DNA from: Shouchella oshimensis
Lineage (GTDB): Bacteria > Bacillota > Bacilli > Bacillales > Bacillaceae_D
Assembly: GCF_002019765.1 (NCBI RefSeq)
Contig: NZ_KV917380.1
Location: 141,849-205,848, forward strand
Reading direction: 5' to 3'
Length of the DNA: 64,000 nucleotides
How positions within the stretch are numbered: position 1 is the first letter of the stretch; each line of letters starts with the position of its first letter. The translations under genes were made by a program, and so were the position numbers. This document shows positions 56,605 to 64,000 of the stretch, one piece after another. The notes under the pieces were generated by a model. It did no database searches. It was not told the origin of the DNA and was given only the letters and a program-made list of their open reading frames with translations.

Positions 56605-58395
56605 TTATTTCGCCTTTGTTTTCACATATTTGTGCTTGTAGTTCGTAAATGTGACAAGTGGCCAAAGAAGGGGATAGCTATGATAGTGAATGTAAAATTG
56701 ACCAGGAAGCCCTCCTCCAGTTGGGTAAGTCGAGCGGATTGAAGAAGTACGAACCCAGTCCATTAATAGCGTAAGCGCATCCTCCATTTGTTTTGTCGGT
56801 CGATCGTAGAGTGAGATTAGGGCGTCTAATGCCCATGCTGTATGAACGACTGTGGAAAATTGCAACGGAATAAAGCGTTGCTCTACATCACTTTTACAGG
56901 ATTCTCCCCAACCACCATCTAGTAGTTGAATGGACTCCAACCAACGTCTAGCATGTTGTAAGCTTTCATTTTCAATCGGTACACCAACAGCACGCATCCC
57001 TGTAACGGCAGCCCATGTTCCATAGATATAGGAGACTCCCCATCTTCCTTGCCAATTTCCATCTTTTTGCTGATGTTTTTCAAGCCACTTAATAGCCTTT
57101 TCAACAGCAGGATGTTTAGCGGATAAATGACCATAGTTACCGAGGCATTCCAGCGTTCGACCAGTTAGATCAGGAGAGGATGGATCCATAATGGTATCTG
57201 TTCCATTTTCAAGTGGAATGAACAAAGCAGCTCGGCTATCTTTTTCAAACGCGGCCCAACCCCCATCACGATTCTGTCGGCTTAATAGCCAAGAAAAACC
57301 AGCTCGCCAAGCACGCTTCGTTTCGGCCAAATGGAGATGAGAAGACAACAAGCGTAGGCATGCGTGTGTGTCATCTACGTCAGGGTTGATTGAATTGCTT
57401 GTCGAAAACCCCCATCCGCCATTTTCCTGCTGATTGGCCAGAATGTAGTGAACAGATGCAGCAATGGTCGTTTGCTTCTCAACTGTGTTTGTTTGTTGAA
57501 TGGCTGTTGCAATTAACGCTGTATCCCAGATAGTTGAAGGAGAATTTTGAATATGACCCTCTTTTCCTTCTGTATAGAGGTGAGTCTTCAACCCCTCTAA
57601 AGCTTGTTCCATAATAGGCGATTGTTTTTTATAGCCCAGCGCAAGTAATGCGTAGAACATGAGAAGCGTTCCGCTTGAATAACTGTGCAGGGTGCCATCT
57701 TGTTCAATATGGTGTAACAGATAGGTTTCTGCTTTTTGAAAGGCGGCTTTCGTGTACGAAGACAACTTTGTCCGTTTCCGTTTGCGTAACTGGAGATGCT
57801 TTGAACTTATATAAAGATGCTGAATGTGCCGGTTATGTTTTCTTTTTACATGGAAGCGGGTATGACCTAAAATGAGTAGCGCTGCAAAATGGGTTTTAAC
57901 ATAGGCACTATATCGATAGAAGCTGAATGGCATCCATTTTGGTAATTGAATTAAAAAAAGTGGCAGAGGAAAAAGTGTTGGCCAAGGGTATAAATGATGC
58001 AGAGCTAACAATGTCTTTGTGGCAATATGTGCTTGTTCTACACCGCCCTTTTTTACGATAAATGATTCAGCTGCTTTCATAGATGGGTCGCTTTTTTTCG
58101 CAAACCCTGAAATATATAGAGCGGTATAGGCTTCTATTGTTGACGATAGGTGGCCTAAGTCGTCTTCATACAGCTTCCAATAGCCATGTTCAGACTGTGT
58201 CCGTAAGAGGCGATAAGCTAATTTTTTTTGTAAGTCGTATTCTTGGTTAACATGTGACAAGAGTAAGAGCATATATGCATCGGTCATCGTACCTGATTCA
58301 AAGCAGAGTTTAAATGATCCGTCCTCTTGCTGATACGTTATCAGTTGCTCGGTTAGTGCCAACTGGGTCTGAGTCAACCGACTGATCAGGTTCAT
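56605..58395 (-). CDS. Squalene-hopene / tetraprenyl-beta-curcumene cyclase family
   Basis: 596 residues of alpha-alpha barrel triterpene cyclase. The protonating DxDD motif is at 339-342 (NPDVDDTH), and several QW repeats are visible (QENGGWGF, QNRDGGWAAF, QQKDGNWQGRWG, LLDGGWGES). It cyclises linear C30 or C35 isoprenoids at the membrane to hopanoid- or sesquarterpene-type lipids. B. subtilis SqhC is a homologue acting on tetraprenyl-beta-curcumene, so the substrate cannot be fixed by sequence alone. I start at the ATG at 58395 with GGAGGT 5 nt upstream. It is slightly shorter than the 620-630 residues usual for the family. Confidence 0.9.
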   Translation of the reverse strand: MNLISRLTQTQLALTEQLITYQQEDGSFKLCFESGTMTDAYMLLLLSHVNQEYDLQKKLAYRLLRTQSEHGYWKLYEDDLGHLSSTIEAYTALYISGFAKKSDPSMKAAESFIVKKGGVEQAHIATKTLLALHHLYPWPTLFPLPLFLIQLPKWMPFSFYRYSAYVKTHFAALLILGHTRFHVKRKHNRHIQHLYISSKHLQLRKRKRTKLSSYTKAAFQKAETYLLHHIEQDGTLHSYSSGTLLMFYALLALGYKKQSPIMEQALEGLKTHLYTEGKEGHIQNSPSTIWDTALIATAIQQTNTVEKQTTIAASVHYILANQQENGGWGFSTSNSINPDVDDTHACLRLLSSHLHLAETKRAWRAGFSWLLSRQNRDGGWAAFEKDSRAALFIPLENGTDTIMDPSSPDLTGRTLECLGNYGHLSAKHPAVEKAIKWLEKHQQKDGNWQGRWGVSYIYGTWAAVTGMRAVGVPIENESLQHARRWLESIQLLDGGWGESCKSDVEQRFIPLQFSTVVHTAWALDALISLYDRPTKQMEDALTLLMDWVRTSSIRSTYPTGGGLPGQFYIHYHSYPLLWPLVTFTNYKHKYVKTKAK

Positions 58396-58515
58396 AAAAG
58401 TACCTCCAAACTTGTAGCAAGTAAAGCGTAAAAAACGGCTTCTTGTGCATCCTATGTAAGAAGACAAAAGTCTGAAAGGTGCTCTACCCAAATAGAGTAA
58501 AAAAAGGAGTTAACC

Positions 58516-59484
58516 ATGCTATATATCTTATTTATTCTTCTTGCAGCAGTGACCGTTTTTGCAGCAATAAAACTATCTACATATGCAGACACGATTCAAT
58601 TACGTACAGGCATGACTGGCTTTTTTACTGGAGCAGTCTTAATTGCAGGTGCTACCTCTTTACCAGAAGTGACAACAAATATTACTGCTGGTGTCATTAA
58701 TAGCCCGGACTTAGCGGTAGGGAATGTAATCGGGAGCAACTTGTTTAATTTGTTAATTCTTGCTTTTGGAGATCTGTGGTTTCGTCGTAAACGCATGTAT
58801 ATTCATTTAGCGCCTAAAAATGCGATGCCTGGAGCTTTGGGTCTTATCCTAACAATGATCATTGCCATCTCCCTTATTGTACGATCCCCTTTATCTGTTT
58901 TTGACATGGGTATTGATGTAATGCTAGTTGTACTCTTGTATTTTGGTGGTTTATATTATTTAAATAAAAAAAATCTCCTGCCTGATGAACCTCCTGTAGC
59001 GAAAAAAGTCACAATGACATTAAAAAGAGCTATTATTCGCTTTTTAATCGTGGCGCTCGTTATTCTAGCAGCTGGTTCCTATTTAACGATTCTAGGGGAT
59101 CAAATTGCCATTCAAAGTGGGTTAGGTCAATCCTTTGTCGGATCAATTCTCATTGCAGGTGCTACCTCTTTGCCAGAAGTCTCTATTATCTATTTAGCTG
59201 TAAAACGAAATCAATTCAGTGCTGCTGTTGGTTTAATCGTAGGTAGCAATATGTTTAATTTAAATTTACTTGCTTTAGCAGACCTTTTTTATCGTGATGG
59301 TGTATTAATTCGAGATGCCAGTTTAAGTAATTGGATCACAATGGTGGCTCTACTAGTATTAACGGTTGTTGTGCTATACGGTATATGGAAAAATGAAAAG
59401 CTTGGTCGATTGTTTTGGCTACCGTCAACCATTGTCGCTGTAGGTTATGTCGCATCAATTGTTTTACTTTACGTTTATAGCTAA
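58516..59484 (+). CDS. Calcium/sodium antiporter, CaCA family (YrbG-like)
   Basis: 322 residues with ten membrane helices in two inverted halves. Each half carries the alpha-repeat: GATSLPEVTTN with GNVIGSNLFNL in the first, and GATSLPEVSI with GLIVGSNMFNLN in the second. These residues bind Ca2+ and Na+. It probably exports Ca2+ using the Na+ (or H+) gradient, relevant for an alkaliphile. AAAGGAG precedes the ATG. Its stop overlaps the stop of the convergent next gene. Confidence 0.93.
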   Translation: MLYILFILLAAVTVFAAIKLSTYADTIQLRTGMTGFFTGAVLIAGATSLPEVTTNITAGVINSPDLAVGNVIGSNLFNLLILAFGDLWFRRKRMYIHLAPKNAMPGALGLILTMIIAISLIVRSPLSVFDMGIDVMLVVLLYFGGLYYLNKKNLLPDEPPVAKKVTMTLKRAIIRFLIVALVILAAGSYLTILGDQIAIQSGLGQSFVGSILIAGATSLPEVSIIYLAVKRNQFSAAVGLIVGSNMFNLNLLALADLFYRDGVLIRDASLSNWITMVALLVLTVVVLYGIWKNEKLGRLFWLPSTIVAVGYVASIVLLYVYS

Positions 59485-60071
59485 TCCTCACTTACGAGGG
59501 GATCAGCATCTGACTCTTCTGTAATAGAGGATGTATACGACTTCAATACACTTAATGCGGATAAAACAGCGCCGGTTGCTTGAATCCAGCTGCCTACAGC
59601 GTTAATAAATTCTTCGTCATCATCAACAATGAAATCAGCTATAGCTGCATAGGCTTGAATACCGTTTCCCACTACTTGTAAAAAATCACCAATCACTGCA
59701 TATAGAGCAGCCGTGCTTACGTCTTCTTTTAAATCTTCATTAAAAGAAACGGAGCCACCAGCAGCTTGAAATAAATTTCCTTTTATAATTAGATTTTGTT
59801 CCACGTTTTCTTCCCATGGCAAAGCTAGAGCGCCTACAATGATCGTGTTACCGGTTGCTTGAATGGCGTTTCCAATTTGATTAAGTGACCCAAATGCATT
59901 CGTATCCGCAAGAAGGCCATTTCCTGTAGCTTGGAGTGCGTTACCATAAAGACCAAGATCGTTAATTTGCTCAGGTGTTAGTGCTTCAGAGGGAGTATCA
60001 GCAACTGCAGCAATGACTGTGCCAATCGCTTGTGTCCATGCTCCAAAAAGTGCCTTCACGTCGGTTAACAT
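59481..60071 (-). CDS. Repetitive GxxxQAxGN protein
   Basis: 196 residues made of six degenerate repeats G-N-x-x-Q-A-x-G-N at residues 10, 43, 67, 98, 128 and 160 (for example GNALQATGN and GNAIQATGN), spaced 24-33 residues with acidic segments between. Each repeat core is a short amphipathic or weakly hydrophobic helix with no charge; there is no signal peptide. Similar repetitive proteins occur in Bacillus, some annotated DUF6944 to my recollection. A repeat scaffold or membrane-surface protein is possible. GGGGAGTAT precedes the ATG. Function unknown. Confidence 0.75.
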   Translation of the reverse strand: MLTDVKALFGAWTQAIGTVIAAVADTPSEALTPEQINDLGLYGNALQATGNGLLADTNAFGSLNQIGNAIQATGNTIIVGALALPWEENVEQNLIIKGNLFQAAGGSVSFNEDLKEDVSTAALYAVIGDFLQVVGNGIQAYAAIADFIVDDDEEFINAVGSWIQATGAVLSALSVLKSYTSSITEESDADPLVSED

Positions 60072-60166
60072 CTAGATACTCCCCTTTTTTCTAGGCTAAT
60101 AACTAGTCTATTCAGAAGAGAAAAAGGGGTACGCCTAGTTTTGCAACTGCATATGCCTTAACGTCA

Positions 60167-60215
60167 TTGGAAAAGAAAGTGTGTAACTGGTAGAATAAAT
60201 ATGAAAGCGCTTTTA
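60167..60215 (+). promoter_or_regulatory. Promoter and cre site of scoAB
   Basis: TTGGAA (60167-60172), 18-nt spacer, TAGAAT (60191-60196). TGAAAGCGCTTTTA at 60202-60215 matches the CcpA cre consensus except for one base and covers the start of transcription. Confidence 0.6.
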
Positions 60216-60243
60216 TAGGTTGTTTTAAGTTGAAGGAGGTTAC

Positions 60244-60951
60244 ATGATGGATAAAGTCATAGGTTCTTTAGACGCAATCATGAGTCAGATTAAGGACGGG
60301 CAAACACTTGTGGTAGGTGGATTTGGTTTATGTGGGATCCCAGAACATTTAATTGCAGCAGTAAAAGCAAAAGGGGTTAAAGAATTAACAGTCGTGAGTA
60401 ACAATTGTGGTGTTGATGATTTCGGTTTAGGCCTATTGCTAGAGGATAAGCAAATAAAAAAGATGGTCTCTTCCTACGTAGGCGAAAATAAACAATTCGA
60501 GCAACAGTTTCTTAGTCAAGAACTTGAGGTAGAACTTGTTCCACAAGGTACATTAGCAGAGCGGCTTCGTGCTGGTGGTGCTGGTATTCCGGCATTTTAT
60601 ACGGCAACTGGTGTAGATACGCCAGTTGCTGAAGGGAAAGAAGAAAAAGTGTTTGAAGGCAAGCGTTATATTATGGAGCGAGGCATTGTTGGTGATGTGG
60701 CCTTAGTTAAGGCATGGAAGGCGGATCGTTTCGGTAATCTTGTGTTCAGAAAAACGTCACGAAACTTTAATCCTTTAGTAGCGACTGCTGGAAAAGTGAC
60801 GATTGTGGAAGTAGAAGAACTTGTTGAAATAGGAGAGCTGGCACCAGACGAGATTCACTTACCAGGTGTATATGTTCAGCACGTGTTTGTTGGTCATGAA
60901 TATGAAAAACGAATTGAGCGACGGACTGTACTAGCTGAGGAGGGGGCGTAA
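60244..60951 (+). CDS. scoA: 3-oxoacid CoA-transferase subunit A
   Basis: 235 residues of the alpha subunit of succinyl-CoA:3-oxoacid CoA-transferase, with the oxyanion-type glycine motif [12 protein letters not shown] and [13 protein letters not shown]. The complex moves CoA from succinyl-CoA to acetoacetate, allowing use of ketone bodies. AAGGAGGT precedes two adjacent ATGs (60244 and 60247). It is followed after one base by subunit B. A cre-like site suggests glucose repression. Confidence 0.93.
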   Translation: MMDKVIGSLDAIMSQIKDGQTLVVGGFGLCGIPEHLIAAVKAKGVKELTVVSNNCGVDDFGLGLLLEDKQIKKMVSSYVGENKQFEQQFLSQELEVELVPQGTLAERLRAGGAGIPAFYTATGVDTPVAEGKEEKVFEGKRYIMERGIVGDVALVKAWKADRFGNLVFRKTSRNFNPLVATAGKVTIVEVEELVEIGELAPDEIHLPGVYVQHVFVGHEYEKRIERRTVLAEEGA

Positions 60952-60952
60952 A

Positions 60953-61594
60953 ATGAACGAAAAAAGAAAACGAATTATTGATCGTGCGGTAAAGGAAGTA
61001 AGGGATGGAATGTGTGTAAACTTAGGAATTGGTATGCCAACCTTAATTGCAAACCACATTCCTGATGAAGTAAGCGTGATGCTTCAGTCAGAAAACGGAC
61101 TACTCGGTATTGGTCGTTATCCTAAAGAAGAGGAAGTCGATCCTGACTTAATTAACGCTGGAAAAGAAACCGTTACAGCGAAAAAAGGTGCCTCGTACTT
61201 TGATAGTGCAGAATCGTTTGCGATGATCAGAGGTGGGCACATTGATTTAGCCATTCTAGGTGGAATGGAAGTTTCAGAAACGGGAGATTTAGCAAATTGG
61301 ATGATACCAGGTAAGATGGTCAAGGGAATGGGCGGAGCGATGGATCTCGTTCAAGGTGCTAAAAAAACAGTCGTCATTATGGATCATACAAACAAATATG
61401 GTGAATCAAAGGTGAAGAAAGCATGTTCATTACCGTTAACAGGTAAACGTGTGGTTGATTTACTCATTACCGATTTAGCTGTGTTTGAATATAAAGCTGG
61501 TGTAATGACGTTGTTAGAACTGCAGCCAGGTGTCACTTTGGACGAAGTGAAACGAGCAACTGAAGCTGAATTTCAAGTAGGAATTGGTGTGTAA
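60953..61594 (+). CDS. scoB: 3-oxoacid CoA-transferase subunit B
   Basis: 213 residues of the beta subunit. The catalytic Glu that forms the CoA thioester lies in [23 protein letters not shown] and [19 protein letters not shown] are further family signatures. It forms a heterotetramer with ScoA. GGAGGGGG lies upstream of the ATG, one base after the scoA stop. The dispersed repeat 15 nt downstream may act as the terminator. Confidence 0.94.
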   Translation: MNEKRKRIIDRAVKEVRDGMCVNLGIGMPTLIANHIPDEVSVMLQSENGLLGIGRYPKEEEVDPDLINAGKETVTAKKGASYFDSAESFAMIRGGHIDLAILGGMEVSETGDLANWMIPGKMVKGMGGAMDLVQGAKKTVVIMDHTNKYGESKVKKACSLPLTGKRVVDLLITDLAVFEYKAGVMTLLELQPGVTLDEVKRATEAEFQVGIGV

Positions 61595-61608
61595 GTTCTT
61601 AGTAATAG

Positions 61609-61887
61609 GGGGGCTGGGACAAAAGTAGATAGACAGTCCAAAACGACGAACATTCCTGAAAATAGGAACGTTCGTCGTTTGTTTTATATGAAAATTAGCG
61701 GGAGGAGAATCCAAAGACTCCTGAGGGACTAGCACGTGTCTGAAGACTCGGAGTGGCGGTTTTCCACCGAGGAGGCTGAGGCCGTGTCTCCGGAAAACGA
61801 AGGATTCTCCTGTAGTGTTGCTACTCAGCATATTTTAGACTATTCGTCTTTTCAAATACGACTTTTCGTTATGTCCCAACCTCTTTT
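61609..61887 (+). repeat. Dispersed structured repeat, copy 3 of 3
   Basis: Same element as at 15747 and 33817. Ends are GGGGCTGGGACA and TGTCCCAACCTC with TTTT after. Some changes between copies keep pairing possible, while others (for example GGGAGGAGAATCC, and CACCGAGG against CACGGAGG) alter stems or loops. It lies between scoB and the bceR-like gene. Frames inside it on both strands are not genes. Confidence 0.85.
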
Positions 61888-61970
61888 CTGTTGTAACTTG
61901 TTTGCAATTGGTCTTGAATCAGATTAAGCTAAAGGCATAATATGTGAGGTAAGTAAAAGGTCGTGAGAAG

Positions 61971-62660
61971 ATGTCTAAAATCTTGTTAATTGAAGATGAT
62001 CGAGCACTTTTTGAAGAAATAAAACAGCAGTTGCAACAGTGGAATTTCCATGTCTATGGTATTGAGAATTGGGAAGAAGTGATGGAGACATTTATTCACA
62101 TAAAACCAGAGCTCATCTTAATTGATATTCAACTACCAAAGTATGATGGCTTTTATTGGTGTCGAATGATTCGAGCGCAGTCTACTGTTCCTATTTTATT
62201 CCTATCGTCACGTGAACATCCAACGGATCACGTGATGTCCATGCAGTTAGGGGCAGATGATTATATTCAAAAACCATTTCACTTGGATGTGCTCGTTGCG
62301 AAAGTTCAAGCTACATTACGTCGTGTTTATAATTATAATCATGAAGAACAGAGAACAACGCTGACGTGGCAAGGCGCAATCATTAATGTTGAAAACAATA
62401 CCGTAACGTCTAACGATGGGAAAGTAGAATTAACAAAAAACGAGATGTTTATCCTGAAAAATTTACTTAGTAAGAGAAACCACATTGTTAGTCGAGATGA
62501 ATTAATTAAAGAGTTGTGGGACGATAAGCGCTTTATAAGTGATAATACACTGACGGTTAATGTGAATCGTTTACGAAAACAATTAGAAGTCATCGGTCTA
62601 GGAACCTTTATTGAAACAAAGGTTGGACAAGGTTACATGGCTGTTGATGAAGGTGTATGA
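61971..62660 (+). CDS. BceR-type response regulator
   Basis: 229 residues, OmpR type. The receiver has Glu8-Asp9-Asp10, phospho-acceptor Asp52 in LIDIQLP and Lys102 region YIQKPF; the winged helix follows (about 130-225, ending VGQGYM). It belongs with the short intramembrane-sensing kinase that overlaps it by 4 nt and a Bce-type ABC transporter after that. Such systems sense and confer resistance to peptide antibiotics such as bacitracin. The specific drug cannot be predicted. Confidence 0.92.
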   Translation: MSKILLIEDDRALFEEIKQQLQQWNFHVYGIENWEEVMETFIHIKPELILIDIQLPKYDGFYWCRMIRAQSTVPILFLSSREHPTDHVMSMQLGADDYIQKPFHLDVLVAKVQATLRRVYNYNHEEQRTTLTWQGAIINVENNTVTSNDGKVELTKNEMFILKNLLSKRNHIVSRDELIKELWDDKRFISDNTLTVNVNRLRKQLEVIGLGTFIETKVGQGYMAVDEGV

Positions 62661-63664
62661 TGATAAGACGGTATCTTAAAGAGAGAGGCGCATGGATTAG
62701 CTTTATTTTGTTTGTACATGGATTAATTTTGTTTATTGCTTATTTGGATCAAAGCTTGTCTTTGGAGCAAGTAGGCTATCCTTTATTAATGACCGTTATC
62801 CTTTTTTGTGGATTTCTTATTTACCGTTATTATAAGGAGACATCTTTTTATAAGCAGTTGGAGCAGTACGATCAGTATGAACAACTATCAGATTTACCTG
62901 ATGGTGAAACTCCATTTGAAGAAGTAGTCGAGACAGCTTTTGAAGAACAGCGTAGTCATCTTTCGCAGAAATATATTGAACATCGTCGTCAAGTCGACCA
63001 TGATAAAGATGAGATGATGGCTTGGATTCATGAAGTGAAAACCCCCTTAACGACGATGAGTTTGGTCATTGATCGACTTGATGACAAGGAAACAAAGACG
63101 GCGTTGCAAAACGAGTGGCTACGTATACATTTGCTACTGGATCAACAATTGTACCAAAAACGAATGGAATTTATAGAAAATGATCTATATATGGAAAAAG
63201 TTGAGTTAGAGCGCTTACTGTATGAAGAAATTCGAACCTTTCAAAATTGGTGTATGCAAAAAGGCATAGGCATTGAGCTTGAACTACATGAATTAATGGT
63301 GCAAAGCGATGGTAAGTGGCTTTCCTTTCTCGTTAGACAGCTATTGTCAAATGCGATAAAGTACACTCACTCTGGAAATATTTACATTCGGTCTTATGTT
63401 AAAAATGAGCAGACCGTGCTTGAAATTAGAGATGAGGGTAAAGGAATTGCCGAACAAGATTTGCCTCGCATCTTTGAAAAAGGCTTTACATCCACAACGC
63501 TCCATAACGAACAATCCGCTACCGGTATGGGTCTTTATTTAGCACAAAAAGTAGCGGATGGGTTGTCGATTAGGCTTTGCATCCGTTCTACGTTAAATGA
63601 AGGAACGACAGCTCAGCTACTCTTCCCACGTAGAAATTCTTTCATTGAGTTGACTAGCATGTGA
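62657..63664 (+). CDS. BceS-type intramembrane-sensing histidine kinase
   Basis: 335 residues: two helices (about 12-32 and 37-57) joined by only a few residues outside, so there is no sensor domain; a HisKA domain with His125 in WIHEVKTPLTT; and HATPase with SNAIKY, DEGKGIAEQD and GMGLYLAQK. Kinases of this class receive the signal from their partner ABC transporter. ATGATG overlaps the regulator's stop. The TGA stop lies inside the palindrome at 63656-63681. Confidence 0.92.
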   Translation: MMIRRYLKERGAWISFILFVHGLILFIAYLDQSLSLEQVGYPLLMTVILFCGFLIYRYYKETSFYKQLEQYDQYEQLSDLPDGETPFEEVVETAFEEQRSHLSQKYIEHRRQVDHDKDEMMAWIHEVKTPLTTMSLVIDRLDDKETKTALQNEWLRIHLLLDQQLYQKRMEFIENDLYMEKVELERLLYEEIRTFQNWCMQKGIGIELELHELMVQSDGKWLSFLVRQLLSNAIKYTHSGNIYIRSYVKNEQTVLEIRDEGKGIAEQDLPRIFEKGFTSTTLHNEQSATGMGLYLAQKVADGLSIRLCIRSTLNEGTTAQLLFPRRNSFIELTSM

Positions 63665-63685
63665 CAAAACTGTCACATGCTTTTG
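63656..63685 (+). promoter_or_regulatory. BceR-type operator overlapping a terminator hairpin
   Basis: Perfect 11-bp inverted repeat AGCATGTGACA-aaac-TGTCACATGCT followed by TTTTG. The core TGACA-N4-TGTCA fits the TNACA-N4-TGTNA sites of BceR-like regulators. TATACT at 63729-63734 with a poor -35 would be the activated bceA promoter. As RNA, the same palindrome could end the kinase transcript. Confidence 0.65.
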
Positions 63686-63767
63686 TATATTGTTCGCCAA
63701 TTCGCAGGAATCTTAAAGAGGAAGCTCCTATACTTAAGGTACAAGTAAAGACAGAAGGAGTGTTACG

Positions 63768-64000
63768 ATGGACATTTTACAGGCAAGCAAATTAACAAAA
63801 AACTATGGAAGTAAATGGAATAAACAAGAAGTATTAAAAAACATTGACTTAAAAATTAAACAAGGTGAATTTGTCTCCATTATGGGTGCTTCTGGTTCTG
63901 GTAAAACGACGCTATTAAACGTCTTGTCTACGATTGATCAAGCAAGCGGTGGTTCTATTTTAGTTAACGGGATGGAGCTAACTCATTTGAAAGAAAAGCA
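63768..64000 (+). CDS. Bce-type ABC transporter ATP-binding protein, 5' part (runs off window)
   Basis: 77 residues are visible from the ATG at 63768, behind AGAAGGAG. They include the Walker A motif [11 protein letters not shown] (about residues 41-51) and the MacB/BceA-type start [13 protein letters not shown]. The gene should continue with the ATPase and then a large permease. It is separated from the kinase by a 103-nt regulatory gap, as in the bceRS-bceAB layout. Confidence 0.9.
   Translation, partial: MDILQASKLTKNYGSKWNKQEVLKNIDLKIKQGEFVSIMGASGSGKTTLLNVLSTIDQASGGSILVNGMELTHLKEK

Overview
The window looks like the origin-proximal part of the chromosome of a low-GC, endospore-forming Bacillaceae, most likely an alkaliphilic Bacillus-type genus (Shouchella or Alkalihalobacillus-like; this placement is inference from gene content). 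The first 13 kb carries the order gdpP-rplI-dnaB-purA, five tRNAs, walR-walK-walH-walI-walJ-htrC, a CxxH/CxxC small protein and rlmH, as in Bacillus subtilis to the left of oriC. From about 13 kb onward the content is accessory and much less conserved.

Layout. 1-4.2 kb: c-di-AMP phosphodiesterase (cut by the window edge), ribosomal protein L9, replicative helicase, adenylosuccinate synthetase under a PurBox. 4.3-4.9 kb: tRNA Lys-Glu-Asp-Phe-Thr. 5-12 kb: the essential WalRK cell-wall regulon operon with HtrC. 12.1-12.5 kb: five DnaA-box nonamers around the CxxH/CxxC gene and rlmH. 13-15.6 kb: zinc-ribbon-like protein, a frameshifted MFS exporter and its divergent LysR regulator. 16.2-18.3 kb: secreted cyclodextrin glucanotransferase. 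18.8-27.3 kb: a 2588-residue wall adhesin with 11 alternating repeats, followed by its own class D sortase. 27.4-33.8 kb: homocysteine methyltransferase, DUF218 protein, a carotenoid-desaturase-like oxidase with a membrane methyltransferase, and malate:quinone oxidoreductase. 34-38.7 kb: MMPL exporter and coiled-coil partner with a divergent TetR. 38.8-42.1 kb: Zur-controlled S14 paralogue, a 33-residue protein, and the LigD/Ku end-joining pair. 42.2-45.2 kb: small secreted protein, lipoprotein, an intact and a broken FbpA-like gene, cytochrome c-551. 45.5-48.2 kb: GH81 beta-1,3-glucanase. 48.9-49.1 kb: a 197-nt RNA with tRNA-like ends that I cannot assign. 49.4-56 kb: Fur-controlled siderophore-binding lipoprotein, CzcD/CzrA metal efflux, radical SAM protein, galM, modAB. 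56-61.6 kb: Cys/His-rich small protein, squalene-hopene-type cyclase, Ca2+ antiporter, a GxxxQAxGN-repeat protein, scoAB. 62-64 kb: Bce-type two-component system and the start of its ABC transporter.

Three copies of a roughly 280-bp structured repeat with terminal inverted repeats lie at gene ends, all in the same orientation. Several regulatory sites can be read directly: PurR, Zur, Fur, CcpA, CzrA-type, TetR-type and BceR-type. The most unusual items are the tRNA-like RNA at 48893-49089, the giant repeat adhesin with a non-canonical LVQTA sorting signal and dedicated sortase, the DnaA-box cluster, and the dispersed structured repeat. I saw no CRISPR array, insertion sequence, prophage or rRNA gene.
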